In this document: piece after piece, positions 12,601 through 23,625 of the stretch | How the letters are laid out: each line of letters begins with the position of its first letter | How positions within the stretch are numbered: the stretch's first letter is position 1 | NCBI GenBank assembly: GCA_032209605.1 | Contig: JASFXZ010000072.1 | Coordinates: forward strand, 682,001-746,000 | Source: Mactromeris polynyma | Taxonomy: Eukaryota > Mollusca > Bivalvia > Venerida > Mactridae | Length of the DNA: 64,000 nucleotides | Direction of reading: 5' to 3' | Position numbers and translations under genes: made by a program | Notes under the pieces: model-generated | The model's database searches: none | The model's input: the letters and a program-made list of their open reading frames with translations, nothing else | Told to the model about the DNA's origin: nothing

Positions 12601-14580
12601 AAGTCCACGGGCTCTCGGACTATACGTGTGCATCTGGGAGCATGAGTGGTAAAAAAAGTCCGCGAAGATCCCAAAGTCAGAGACATTGTTGCGAATCTCG
12701 ACATTCAAGAACGGTTGGACCCTCGAGAATCTTTCTTCGGAGGCCGGACCAACGCCGCCAAGTTGCATTACAAGGTCAATGAAGGAGAGAAAATTAAATA
12801 CGTCGACTTTACGAGGTACGTGTGTTCATTTTCATACACTTTTAAATGTTATGAAAATGGGAAAAAATAATTGGTGAGTGTAGATGAAACATGTGTCCTG
12901 CTACTGCATAATTGCATCGTTTTAGTGTTGTTGTTGTTTTTTTTGTTTTTTTCTTGTTTTTTTTTTCAGTCTGTACCCGTATGTGAACAAGTACAGTCGT
13001 TATCCCGAGGGACATCCTGAAGTTATCACGAGCAATTTCGGGGATATAGGGTTCTACTTCGGGATTGCCAAAGTAAAGATTCTGGCACCTCGTGGCCTGT
13101 ATCACCCCGTTTTACCGTACCGGTCCAACGGTAAACTCAAGTTCCCGCTCTGCCGTATATGCGCGGACTCTGAATGTCGAATACCTTGCCGCCACTCGGA
13201 CGAACACGGGGCTTTCATGGGAACCTGGTGTACCCCGGAGATTCAAAAAGCCCTGACTAAAGGATACACCCTACTCAAAATCTACGAGGTGTACCACTGG
13301 GACGACTCTAACCAGTACGATCCCCAAACCAAAGAAGGAGGTTTGTTCGCAAACTATGTGAATACCTTCCTGAAATTCAAACAGGAGGCTTCCGGTTGGC
13401 CCGAGTGGTGTAATACGGATGACAAGAAGGAGCAGTACGTCCGGGACTACTTTGAGAAGGAGGGAATCCATCTGGACCCCAAATACATCAAGAAGAACCC
13501 CGGTCTCCGCGCCCTGGCCAAGCTTTGTTTGAACAGGTGAGATGCTTTATAAAATATATTTAAAAAACTAAATAATATTTATTCTCATTTTGTTTTCAAA
13601 CTGTGTTGAACAGCGGTTTTATATATATATATGTGTGTATTTTCATGTAATTATATAATTGTATTTTCATGTTATTACAGTTTCTGGGGGAAATTCGGGC
13701 AGCGCCTCAACCAATGGGGTTTGCGAGTTCATTCACGCTACTGAACTCGACAAATTTTACAAGGTGCTGACAGATCGTACCAAAAAGGTGAAGGACTTCC
13801 ATATCATCAACGAGGAGAACCTTCACCTCGAGTACGAGCACCAGACGGGTTTTGTGTCGGAAGATATGAAGACCAACATCTTCCTGGCAACCTTTACCAC
13901 CTGCTGGGCTCGGCTTAAGTTGTACGGAGTCCTGGACCAGTTGGAAGACAGAGTCCTGTACTACGACACGGACTCGGTTATTTACGTAAGCAGACCCGGG
14001 CATTACGATCCACCGCTTGGTGATTATCTGGTTAGGTTTTATTTTGTTATGTTAGATTTATTAAACAATTTCCTATAGTTGAGTATTGATTATACATCTT
14101 TGCTCATGGACAAAAACTTTCACGCGTATTCGTTATTTACAGGCGAGCTGACTGACGAGCTGGACCACGGGGATTACATTGTGGAATTTGCGAGCGGCGG
14201 TCCGAAAAACTACGCCTACACTACGTCCAAGGGTAGTCAATCCTGTAAGATCCGAGGTTTCAGCCTTAATTATACCAACGCTCAGCTACTAAATTTTGAC
14301 AGCGTTCGAGACATGGTGGGAAACATTGACCCAGCACAGACCGGTACTTACAAGAAAAGGAAGCTAGAAGACGGTCATGAACCACCCTCTAAAGTTATCG
14401 TCGTCACAAACCCGTCCAAAATTTCGAGATACAATAACCTGCTCTACAACAAAAAAGAGAATAAGCAATATATGGTAGTGTATGACAAAAGGGTTATACA
14501 GGAAGATTTCGACACGCTACTAAAGGGCTATTAAAGTTTATAAGAGTTGTGGACTGACAAAACAATGAAACGTTAGCGTC

Positions 14581-14895
14581 ATGGCACATTCCCGAGTGTT
14601 TAGACATTTGAACTTTTTGGCGTCGTTAAGAGTGGCGAGAGGCCGACGTCAACTTCTCCAAAACATGACGTCTCAGCAAACCAAGGCGGTGTTTGAAGTG
14701 GCAAAATGTATCATAGACGATATTATCAATCCTTTACGCCGAGATACTCAGACCTTTGAAAGAAAACGTTTGGTGTTGAGAACATTAGCGTCTAGCGGAG
14801 TGAATGTGTCCAGAAAAAAAGAAATCTTGAAAAGGCATCACGCCCTACTGCCCGTGTTACTACGTGAGCGTTACGTCGTGCGGACCATTGTGTGA
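14581..14895 (+). CDS. small basic Polinton protein (copy 1)
   Basis: An uninterrupted 104-residue ORF that starts with ATG 47 bp after the polymerase stop. It is rich in Arg and Lys (RVARGRRQLL, FERKRLVLRTL) and largely helical in character, with no Cys motif and no membrane segment. The pattern 'short N-terminal basic helix, then a helix with TSQQTKAVFEVA, then a basic C-terminus' is shared with the broken gene at 15864-16188, so the two are paralogues. I know such small basic proteins from invertebrate Polintons but not their function; nucleic-acid binding or virion core packing would fit the charge (inference). Confidence 0.55.
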   Translation: MAHSRVFRHLNFLASLRVARGRRQLLQNMTSQQTKAVFEVAKCIIDDIINPLRRDTQTFERKRLVLRTLASSGVNVSRKKEILKRHHALLPVLLRERYVVRTIV

Positions 14896-14964
14896 GAAAT
14901 AAGAGGACATTTAGCAGTCAGAGAACAATAATAAGAGGGGGACACAGAGCCTTTGACTATAAGA

Positions 14965-15833
14965 ATGAATACCTGTCCAGAGTGTCAGCGAACCTTTTCC
15001 AGAAGAGACGTCATGTTACGTCATCTTAGAAATCTACACGACGTGCCACCGCCGTCGCAGAGATACACGACATACACACGCCGCCGATATATACAGGACA
15101 CGCCGCCGTCACGGCAGAGAGATGTAGCGTACACGCCGCCGCCGCCGAGGGATGTAACGTACACGCCGCCGTCGCCGCTGCAGAGAGATACACAACACAC
15201 GAGCCTCTTACCGTTCGAACCTTGTTCGAGCATTATGGTGGCTGGACCCACGGGTTCGGGAAAGACGAGATGGACGTGTACCTTTCTTCAGCAACTGGAC
15301 TATCTGTATTCGATCCCTCCTAACAAGATCATGTATTGTTACGGCGTCTACCAGGATCTATTTAAAGACATGAAAAGACGACTTCCTAATTTAACCTTAC
15401 ACGAAGGATTACCTACCACGACGGAAATAGAAAAATTGGTGGCAAAGTACACGATCTCATTATCTTGGACGATCTTATGCAGGACGTTTTAGACAGTAAA
15501 ACGGCTGAACTGTTGTTTACTCGAGGCTGTCATCACAGAAAACTCAGCGTCGTGTTTATCACTCAAAATATTTACGGTCAAGGCAAGTCGGCTAGGACCA
15601 TCGCTCTCAATTGTTGGTATATGGTTCTATTAAAAAATATTCGAGGAACGTCTCAAATACAGACGTTAGGACGTCAGCTGTTTCCCGGGAAATGTCGAGT
15701 ACTGACGGAAGCTTTTGAGGACGCTACGAAAGAACCCTTCGGCTACCTTCTGATCGATTTGACGCCCAGAGGCCAGGATCTATACCGTCTCAGAACTAAA
15801 GTGTTTCGGGGAGAGAATATAAAACGTTTATAA
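14965..15833 (+). pseudogene. Polinton packaging ATPase with N-terminal zinc finger
   Basis: FtsK/HerA-type ATPase that in Polintons and relatives pumps DNA into capsids. It starts at ATG 14965. Residues about 3-25 form a C2H2 finger (CPECQRTFSRRDVMLRHLRNLH). Residues about 28-80 are a Tyr/Thr/Pro-rich linker with repeated 'YTPP' words. Walker A is AGPTGSGKT near 15240. Walker B (IILDD) appears near 15465 only after a one-base frame change at about 15448, so the gene is frameshifted once. The second half (VVFITQN, an ATPase sensor-type strand) runs to the stop at 15833. Apart from that single break it is well kept. Confidence 0.8.
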
Positions 15834-15863
15834 GAGGCGTCATTACACGCGTGTACACCAATC

Positions 15864-16188
15864 ATGAGCCGACTATTGAAAAGTCCATGCTCTTATTTTC
15901 AACTGTTTGTGTCAAAGACCTCCGAAATTCAACGACGACGCTTATTGGACACCAGCACCAACGACCAACTGAAAGCGCTGGTACAAATTGTCAATATTTT
16001 TTTGCAAAAAACGCTTACCGTACCACCCTCATCGCTTACGGCGGAAGAAACGTAAACGCTTGTTAAGGAGTCTAGCCGACACCTCCCTGACGCTCATAGA
16101 CAAAACGAAATTGTTACGTCACAAAGAGAAGGCTGTGACCGAGTTTTTAAGAGCCGTGGAACCGTCTCTCAAGACTTACGTACGATGA
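15864..16188 (+). pseudogene. small basic Polinton protein (copy 2), frameshifted
   Basis: Starts with ATG 31 bp after the ATPase stop. The first frame (15864 to about 16050) and the second (about 16030-16188) together give a roughly 105-residue basic protein of the same layout as 14581-14895: SKTSEIQRRRLLDTSTNDQL followed by a Lys/Arg-rich segment (RRKKRKRLLRSLAD). One frameshift separates the halves. The overall likeness to copy 1 is by helix and charge pattern rather than high identity. Function unknown. Confidence 0.5.
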
Positions 16189-16376
16189 GTGCCGTGCAGA
16201 AATCGGTGTTGCAGTCTTTCGATAAGTGTCAGCGGTTGTTAGCTAAAGATCAACGCTCTAACGTCAACGACGACGACCTACCGACATACGTACAGCGATT
16301 GGAAACGAGACCAGAGAGAGGACCACCGGGAATTCCGACCAGAAAACCAAATCGAAGCCCCTCAAACGTTGGATAG
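16185..16376 (+). CDS. short ORF before the integrase, possibly its N-terminal part
   Basis: A 63-residue ORF whose ATG overlaps the end of the preceding gene by four bases (ATGA). The start, AVQKSVLQSFDKCQRLLAKD, is helical. The tail (GPPGIPTRKPNRSPS) lies where the frame is probably lost, because another frame continues with integrase-like sequence. It may be a separate small protein or the broken N-terminus of the integrase gene. Confidence 0.3.
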   Translation: MSAVQKSVLQSFDKCQRLLAKDQRSNVNDDDLPTYVQRLETRPERGPPGIPTRKPNRSPSNVG

Positions 16377-17070
16377 AATGATGACGGATTGGAAACAGTA
16401 TATGACCTCCATCTATTTTGACCCCAGCCACCCCGGTAGTTTAGCCGGTGCAAACAAACTGTACGAGACAGTGAAAATGAGGGATAATTCAAAATCGGAA
16501 AGTACAGAATCTCAAAGTGGCTAAGAGATCAAGACGCCTACTCTTTGACCTAGGGGATGAGACGTCTGTTTCCTCGTGCTAGAGTCATCGTAGAAGGACT
16601 GGACAGTCAGTGGGACGTAGATCTGATGGACATGAAAGACTTGGTCAGTGACAATGACGGATATAAATACGTGATGGTAGCCATTGACGTGTTTTCGAGG
16701 TTCGCTCGGTGCGTCCCTACCAAAAGCAAAGCGGCAAAAGACGTGCTACCGGCTTTAGAATCAATATTTGCCGGACCAAGAATACCTAGAGTCATCAGAA
16801 CGGACAAGGGCAGATAATTTAACAACAAAGAGGTGTCGACATTTCTAGCTAGCCGCGACATTCGCCAATTCAGCGCTCAAAACACGGAAACCAAAGCCAA
16901 TTACGCGGAGAGACTCATCAAAACGCTAAAACACAGACTGTATCGCTATTTTATAAATAACAAGACACAGAGATACGTGGATGCGTTACCGGAAGTCATC
17001 AAAAGCTACAATCATACTATACACTCCAGCCTTGGAAGGACACCGGCCTCCGTTAATGAAAGTAAAATTT
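16345..17070 (+). pseudogene. Polinton integrase (DD35E), broken and 3'-truncated
   Basis: Retroviral-type integrase that inserts the element. The N-terminal part 'IYFDPSHPGSLAG...KLYETVK' is near 16405-16475. After a frameshift come a 'KWLRDQDAYSL' stretch (16510-16545) and the rve core. The catalytic residues are visible: D in VDLMDM (16620), D in RTDKG (16803), and E in NYAERLIKTLKHR (16908). The last two are exactly 35 residues apart. A nonsense TAA at 16815 splits the core just after the second Asp. Sequence ends abruptly at VNES (about 17066), where it meets the inverted CARD-RING gene, so the C-terminal part (usually with a chromodomain) is missing. Confidence 0.82.
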
Positions 17071-17508
17071 GTCCCCGCAAGTAGAACAAAATGTGTGCCC
17101 GCAGGGAATTAGGGCAACCGAAATTCTATTTTCCATGCAAATGTTACACGTAGCACTATCATCATTTCCTAACGCGACGGCCGATTCAACATTGTTGCGT
17201 TCGCGTAACACGGGAATGTTCTCCTTTTCGGAACTTTCCTGCTCTATTTTCGATAGGAGAACTTCGACGACGTGTTCGGCGTCGTTCAGCAAAAGTGAGT
17301 TTACTAAAGTTTGAAAAGCGCGAGGTCCTCTCCACTGTATAATACTCAATAGTTGTCTTGTGTTAGCTCTCGTAAGAATTTCGCGCTCGATTTCTTCTCT
17401 CATTCCCAAGGTCAAAATGTTCTGTTCGACGAGAAAATCCACTTTGCACGATACTTGCTCGTTCGTTAATGATTTGACGATGGTCGCCCAACTTTTTTCT
17501 GATTGCAT
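17053..17508 (-). pseudogene. CARD-RING protein, 3'-truncated
   Basis: 151 residues from ATG at 17508. Residues about 5-90 look like a CARD death-fold domain: VDFLVEQNILT, a Glu/Arg-rich helix, and the CARD-typical WRGPRAFQTLVNSL. Residues 121-144 start a RING finger (C121, C124, C136, H138, C141, C144). The last two zinc ligands are absent because the frame runs into inverted integrase sequence near 17070. CARD plus RING is the C-terminal layout of cIAP-type inhibitors of apoptosis, here without BIR domains. It lies beside the integrase on the opposite strand, so it was probably element cargo. It may act in host apoptosis or innate immunity; this is inference. Confidence 0.7.
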
Positions 17509-18500
17509 TTCTGTGAACCCGCTCCATGACTAACTAGACAAATAATAACGCGTATCTGTATTTCGCTATATATATTCTGAACTAGTCTCGACGCGTGACT
17601 CACCGTCGCGCGCTATTGATGACTCACGGTCGCGTGACGCTGATGACGCGCGTTTAAGGATGAGCCCTGATGACGTCAACCTCTTGACAAGCACTTAAGT
17701 CATTTTCTGAAAATACTCCAAACCGACGGGACTGTAGTACTATAAATCTTAAATCAAAAGCCTTGATTTGAAGATGATTGTTTTGTGGCCACCACCATCC
17801 TACTGGTATGATCATTGATTTGCATTGGAAATTTACATTACCAGTCTGATAGGTTGTAGTAGTGTGCTTCTTTTTTACAATCTTTGCTTCAATTTTAAAT
17901 ATTAAAAATTAAATAATAACTTTTAAATTTTAAATATTAAATATTAAGAAATAAATTTTAAATAGATTAAGAATTAAATAATAAGTTTTAAATTTTAAAT
18001 ATTAATTTTAAATGTCCCTCCAGAGCTTCCATACTAAACAGCAAGTAACGCATAATTAACGTAGGCAGAACACATTTGCTTATTGTAATTTACACTATTA
18101 ATGTTTTCTTTGGTGTCCGGACCAGAATCTGTTTCTTGTAAGTTGTTGTTATAAGATAACGTATCGCGTGCTAAGCCTCTGTCCATAGCTCAAAGGTCAA
18201 ACTCATGGTGCATGATTGAATTTTGTTCATGCTCATACTCTCGTGAACGATCAAGAACCTTGTTGTCATTTGTGGAAATTTGATATAACTGGGCAAAAAG
18301 TATCATCATAAGAATACACAGATACTTACACTTTCCCGGGGGTATATGTGGGGATACATTGTCTTGTGTATGTACACGGGTGGTGATTCTTGTAACAACT
18401 TAATCTCTCTTTGAATGAAATATTACAGATGATTGTGTACTTTGAATGGACAATTACAATTTGTTTATGTACTGTAAATGAATCATTACAGTTTCTGTGT
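17509..18500. other. non-coding: CpG-rich stretch then AT-rich repeats
   Basis: 17590-17670 has repeated 'GACTCAC(C/G)GTCGCGxG' and 'TGATGACG' words and may be the 5' region of the CARD-RING gene or the element edge. 17890-18015 is made of 'TTTTAAATATTAA' and 'AATTAAATAATAA' words (AT-rich simple repeat). No gene was seen. Confidence 0.4.
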
Positions 18501-21020
18501 GCAGTTTTAGTGACATATTAAAATGTTCATGTGTTTTGAATGAAACATCATATCTTGTTTTTGAAACTTGAATGAAACGTTAAACATGTAGATTGTTATG
18601 TAATTTCTATGAAATATATCTGGTTTCGGCATGAATATCAACATACAGACGAACATATGGATACCAAAACAAAGTGATTCCAATAGAATAAACACAGATC
18701 TTGTGGTGTGATCATGACATGACAAAGTTGAACCGCAAAATATTGTATACTACAGTAACTATACTATATACTATACTAAACTATACTACATGTATACATA
18801 CTATATTGAATATGCAAAGGGAGAGAACTCTAGTTGTGATAAATGGGGGGAAACGTGTGACAATCTGCAGTTGGTCTTATGTTGTATGTATGTTATTGCA
18901 TAAAGGAGACGATCTTTCTTCTGTTATTGCTGTTATATTAAGTTTGTTAAGTTATTGTTTTGGTCTTAGAGCCAATCGTGAGTGTGAAGCAGGTTCAAAT
19001 AAGCAATTAATACTTGTGCGAACATAAGTCATGAATGATCGGGGAATTAGTATCATGACATTAAGATATGCCAATTATGTCAGTAGAAGTAAAGAAAAAT
19101 ATGGGTTTGAAACCCATAAGTTTCTCTGCATGCAATTACTCAAATTGTTGTTTTTGAACAGCTCATCTATATTTCGGTCCATTCAGTACTTTGATTGCAT
19201 GTACCTTGTGAGAGTTCCTAGTTGTTAGTTCCATAATAGTGATAGTTTTTTGTATGAAACCGTACGAAGGGAAGATATTTGAATTATATCATCGCATGTG
19301 GGGCTACCGTTAAGAAATATGTGCTTGTTGTCTCCCGGTCCTACCGTGTGAAGTTGGGGGCTGGTAAGAAAGCATGCGAGTTAAGAATCTATATTTCTTC
19401 TAAGCAATAGTCAGATTATGTATCTCTTGACCCAGGACAAATTCTGCCATAAACCAATATTTTAGGACTCATCACATCTGATTAAAGGGACGCAACCACA
19501 ATATTAAACGATCGTGACGACGCATGAATTGTGTCCCTTGTTGATTCCCAATATTATATTCTGCTAAGATGAATGGATGTGCAATATGACCACTTGTTGT
19601 TCACCCTAAATTTGATTTGCATATCTTCCTTAATAAACGAACAAGACGCCATTTTTGTCAATAAAATGCGTGCTTTTTCTTTAAATTTGGGCCGGTTTGT
19701 GTTGAATGTCATTGCCGTATTTTTCTTACTCGGACGTTCATGTTTTGTACACTAAACCACAATATCCTGACAGACATGACATGAAATTTTCATCACATTC
19801 GAGATTTTTATAAAAATATGACAGCCATTTTCCGCGTAATTTTTTAACACCCCTTTAATATATACATGTAGTTCTTTTTACATTATTTTTCACTACTTGT
19901 ACAAAACTCACGATGTCATAATTCTAGAATTACATACAACAGCATAAAGATCTCAAAGGCCATCCTTTCGGAGCCCTAGATAGCTCCATTTTCATCAGTA
20001 TTTTTAAAAGAATCTCTCAGTTCGGAGGGGACACCCCTGCCGTACCCTCCACATCGCCGCCCCAATGTTCAGGACCGCGCGACGCGCCTGAACAGTGATC
20101 ATACACTGATTACAATCAAGTGAATTATATAACTGAAAATCACTCCTTTTATTTTTGATGATTTTACCGTGATTTTACAAGCTGGACAAACCTTCTCGTC
20201 AAATGTGGGGGAGAGAGGTTTATTCACTTAGTTCTATTAGGACAATACTATTCAACATTGGTGATTTCATGAACAGACACGGTGACCGATCGTTTTTATT
20301 AAATATTTGAATTTATCATTTTTCAACTAATGTGCGTAGCATTCACACGGAATAATGCGAGTTACGCCATAAAATGAAAACAAAATTTAATTGACTTTAG
20401 GTAAAAAAATCTAAAATAGATAAATTCATGTGTATTATTAGTATTTTCAGACATTGTAATTAGATTTACAGAAATCATTTTGTTACGGAAATTGCTAGGT
20501 GTACGGTAGGTATTATAGGGGCGGGAAATAAATCGACTTTCTCGCTCACTTAGTGCACTGGCTTGTATAATTACACACAAAATCCGGTGGCATGAAATAT
20601 CGAAGCAAATATATGTCATAAGAAGATGTGTACACACCAGCGACTCTAATACGATGAGCAATGTCGCAGCGTGTTGGAAAATGTAATTTTCTACGTTGAA
20701 TTTATGAATAAGAAGAAAATTCATTTCCTTGATTTCAATGGATGAAATGCCCAGTAGGTGGCGTGTTAGTTAGCTCTGCACGGTTGGTTTTAGGTCTGCA
20801 CGGGTAATTTTAGGCGGTAAATAAGTTATTCAGCTTTGGACGTTGGATTGTTCGGACAAACTATTATAAAAACATATAAATGATGTTATTAAGATGTTTG
20901 TTTGGATCAGCAAAATTTAGTTAATATGAATGTTTATTTGTGGCTGTGTATTGCTGAAGTTAAATGTGTAAAGTGTCAAAATGCTTTAAGTAAATGGCTT
21001 TTGTTTGCTTGGAGCATTAG
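18501..21020. other. non-coding, nothing recognised
   Basis: AT-rich sequence with a TA-rich simple stretch at about 18745-18805. The short open frames show no codon bias or family likeness. Confidence 0.35.
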
Positions 21021-21177
21021 AGCAACGTCCGAGTGCTAGATACGTACAGTCGTACTCAAATTTGTTTCGTCTGTCAATTCAGACAAGGATTCTATAAAGG
21101 AAATGAAGTAGTGGACAACTTAAAGAATAGTTTCGAGAGCAAGATTAAAGAATGTCAAACGTACATGCAGAAATGTA

Positions 21178-22416
21178 TTGGGTTGCAGAAACAACAGGGA
21201 AAATGTAAAACTTGATAAATTGCATAACGCTTTAAAAAATCTCTCATCAATGGACGAAATTTACATCTCACCAAGGTACTATTTTTACGGTTGTACTATT
21301 TTTACGGTTGTACTATTTTTACGGTTGCACTATTTTTACGGTTGCACTATTTTTACGGTTGTGCTACTTTTACGGTTGCACTATTTTTACGGTTGTACTA
21401 TTTTTACGGTTGTGCTATTTTTACGGTTGCACTATTTTTACGGTTGCACTATTTTTACGGTTGCACTATTTTTACGGTTGTGCTATTTTACGGTTGTACT
21501 ATTTTTACGGTTGTACTATTTTTACGGTTGTACTATTTTTACGGTTGTACTATTATTTTTACGGTTGTACTATTTTTGCGGTTGTATTATTGTTACGGTT
21601 GTACTATTTTTACGGTTGTACTACTGTTACGGTTGTACTACTGTTACGGTTGTACAGTGAAGTGAGCAATATGTTATATTTTGTGTTTGTTCAAAACAAT
21701 TCGATGTTTGAGTAATGTTTACTGTAAAATTGCAAAGCCAATTTGTGCAGAACTTCCTTCTCTAACGCTCGGGTAATCCCAGACAAATTACCTAAATTCC
21801 TGAACCCTTATCCCCATGGCAATAGAAGAAATTACATAATAAGGCAACTTTCAGAATTGAAAAAAATATCTTAGAATTAAACATCGGGCGATTGACTACC
21901 AAATCTAATACACTGAAATTTCCTTTTGCTGAATTCTGGTTTCTGTGGCCACAAAGATTATTGAAAAGCTTTTCTGCTGTTGTAGTTATCAATAAAATGT
22001 TAAAGTTGTCTGTATTTAAACCAATTGTCATCCGTGAATTTCCAGTCCCGACTTAACTGTTGATCTGCTGTTACTGAATGAGGGATTTTAAAAATTAGCG
22101 TAACTTTTTAGGGGGTCGTTACTTTAGTGTAACTCTGATATGAGGCATATACTAAGATAGTAAATCACTTAGTTACAAATTTAATGTTTATATCATCGTA
22201 ATATATTCTTTCAGATCGCAGAGTAAAAGATACGCACGACGGACGGTAGGAGGAAATACAAGCTATACTGGTGGAAAAGAACACGATGGATGGTTACAGA
22301 AACATACCCAAATCCAAGACATTCTCTGGAACAACCAACAACTCAAATCATCAGTCGTTTCATCGTTACGGCGGAATTCCTTACCATCAAAGAGCTACAT
22401 TACCGCACGGTTATAA
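21178..22416 (+). CDS. candidate two-exon gene end, product unknown
   Basis: An open segment ending at 21275 (...LDKLHNALKNLSSMDEIYISP) has the donor AAG|GTACTA. An acceptor TTCTTTCAG precedes 22215. The join is in phase (2 + 1) and gives a 66-codon final exon, 22215-22416, starting SQSKRYARRTVGG, rich in Arg, Ser and Gln, with stop TAA. A second open frame at 21060-21212 (FESKIKECQTYMQKC...) could belong upstream after one frame change. The start is unsettled: the ATG at 21250 would give a protein of about 75 residues. No family is recognised. The intron contains the 17-bp satellite, which starts at the donor. Confidence 0.3.
21276..21656. repeat. 17-bp minisatellite, about 22 copies
   Basis: Unit TACTATTTTTACGGTTG with variants (TGCACT, TTGTGC) and a few short or long units. 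17 is not a multiple of three, so all three plus frames stay open over the array. The long 'FLRLYYFYGCTIF' ORFs are therefore artefacts. Confidence 0.9.
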
Positions 22417-23620
22417 AATAGGGTCAACTTAGCAGTGGACATTACATTCGGAGAAATCAGATGAGTAAGTGTTCCATGATTTTATGTATTTTTATTCATA
22501 GCATTCTGCTTTTTTCAAGACAATTTCTACGATCGAAAGTTATACATTGGAGACTGGGGCCAAGTCTCAACATTCAAATATTTGATTGGTTTGTTTGGAG
22601 CACATTCGGTAAATTGACCAATGATAATGCTGCATTCTACGACTCAGGTCTCGCAACAAGTTATAACCTTTTGCCCGTTGTTTGACAATTCGTCAACTGA
22701 TTGACTGAACTGCATATTTTTGTTGAATCATATGATATTGTATATTGTTTGAGTTTCAAGGGCCTTATTCGCAGATATTTAAGACTGAAACTCAGACTTA
22801 AGACTTTAATTCTGCAAACGTTATATTTATCAGCATTTCATTTTCATTGAATCTAAACGATTGATATAACTACTTCTTGTTTCCCACAGTTCACTGTTGC
22901 CAAGTTTTATTTTAATACTAAGTCACTGTTTAAAGATGAAGACATTCAATAAACCAAAGGCTTATCTAACTTGGGGACATCTATAAAACACATGTATAAA
23001 TATTACAAATCCAGCTACAGAGTAATGATGAAAATTAATAAAACATCCACCGTACAAGAAAAAATTACTCAAACCTCAAAAGTAAAGGATACCATATCTG
23101 TAAACAGCAGTAATCCGAGTTTTGTTGAATGAATTACATTAAAAAGACCTAGATATTTCAGATATAGTGATTGGGAGTGTTTTTCAGATTTGAAATTTTA
23201 TATCCATTAAATTCAGGATTTATCCTTTTTCCCTTTTAAGGCGAACGTTGTGTATGTTTTTTACCATACGGCAATAATGGACTCGTCTCCACTTCTTACG
23301 AACAAACTATACTTACAAAAAGAAGAGTTTCGATGTATGTTTTTCATGTGCTCTCACTTGCGATGTATCTAGACGTATTATACTTCATTTTATCTGTGCC
23401 AAAATATGCTTAAGACTTTCAAGATAACTATATGATTTGTGTAAATTCGAAATGCATTATGGGATCATGCATAATTTATGGCGTTCTGTTTAAATAAACG
23501 GCTATATTAAATGCATAGTGTAAACTACGAGCTAAATGGTGTATACCCTACATGTACGTCGGTCATAATCAAGCTTATCTATTGTTTTGATGGAGAACTA
23601 TTCAAAATAGGACATTAACA
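22417..23620. other. non-coding, nothing recognised
   Basis: AT-rich sequence without a supported gene or clear repeat. Confidence 0.35.
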
Positions 23621-23625
23621 CAGAA

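Larger units (their letters stand above)
10013..12620. mobile_element. insertion inside the polymerase gene
   Basis: Polymerase-like reading stops at about 10012 (...KKTLKYLGY) and resumes at about 12620 with YVCIWEHEW. The intervening 2.6 kb is unrelated and more AT-rich. It holds one minus-strand ORF close to the left junction, and about 1.5 kb of non-coding sequence to its right. No terminal repeats or target duplication could be fixed, so the mechanism is unclear. The insertion is younger than the Polinton it interrupts. Confidence 0.7.
6796..14534 (+). pseudogene. Polinton DNA polymerase B (protein-primed), broken
   Basis: Family B polymerase that would replicate the element. Exon pieces: 6796-7147; 7272-7822 (C2H2-like finger: FYCSRC near its start); 7974-9205 (CMARAIGVGLAKH; ExoI motif FDFEATQD near 8820); 9314-9397; 9498-about 10012; after a nested insertion, about 12620-12815; 12970-13536; 13681-14040; 14143-14534. 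Introns split motif A (DFT/SLYP) and motif B (LN/SFWGKF); motif C is YYDTDS near 13965. Damage: frameshifts near 6895, 8262, 8605, 9917, 12646, 13735 and 14142; an in-frame TGA at 8536; and loss of roughly 150 codons between 'LAHNMK' and 'DPFQYVTIAS', which removes the later exonuclease motifs. The family call is firm. Exact frameshift positions are approximate. Confidence 0.88.
6796..17508. mobile_element. Maverick/Polinton remnant
   Basis: A run of genes that together define a Polinton: protein-primed DNA polymerase B, small basic proteins, FtsK/HerA-type packaging ATPase and retroviral-type integrase, plus an opposite-strand CARD-RING gene. Major and minor capsid proteins and the cysteine protease that full elements carry are absent, so this copy is internally deleted. 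The limits given are those of the coding remains; I did not find the long terminal inverted repeats or the target-site duplication. Frameshifts, stop codons, deletions and a nested insertion make it non-functional. Confidence 0.85.

Noticed and set aside
21178..21715. Long 'YFYGCTIFTV' ORFs
   Set aside because: A 17-bp period without stops keeps all frames open. Only the part before 21276 was considered as a possible exon.
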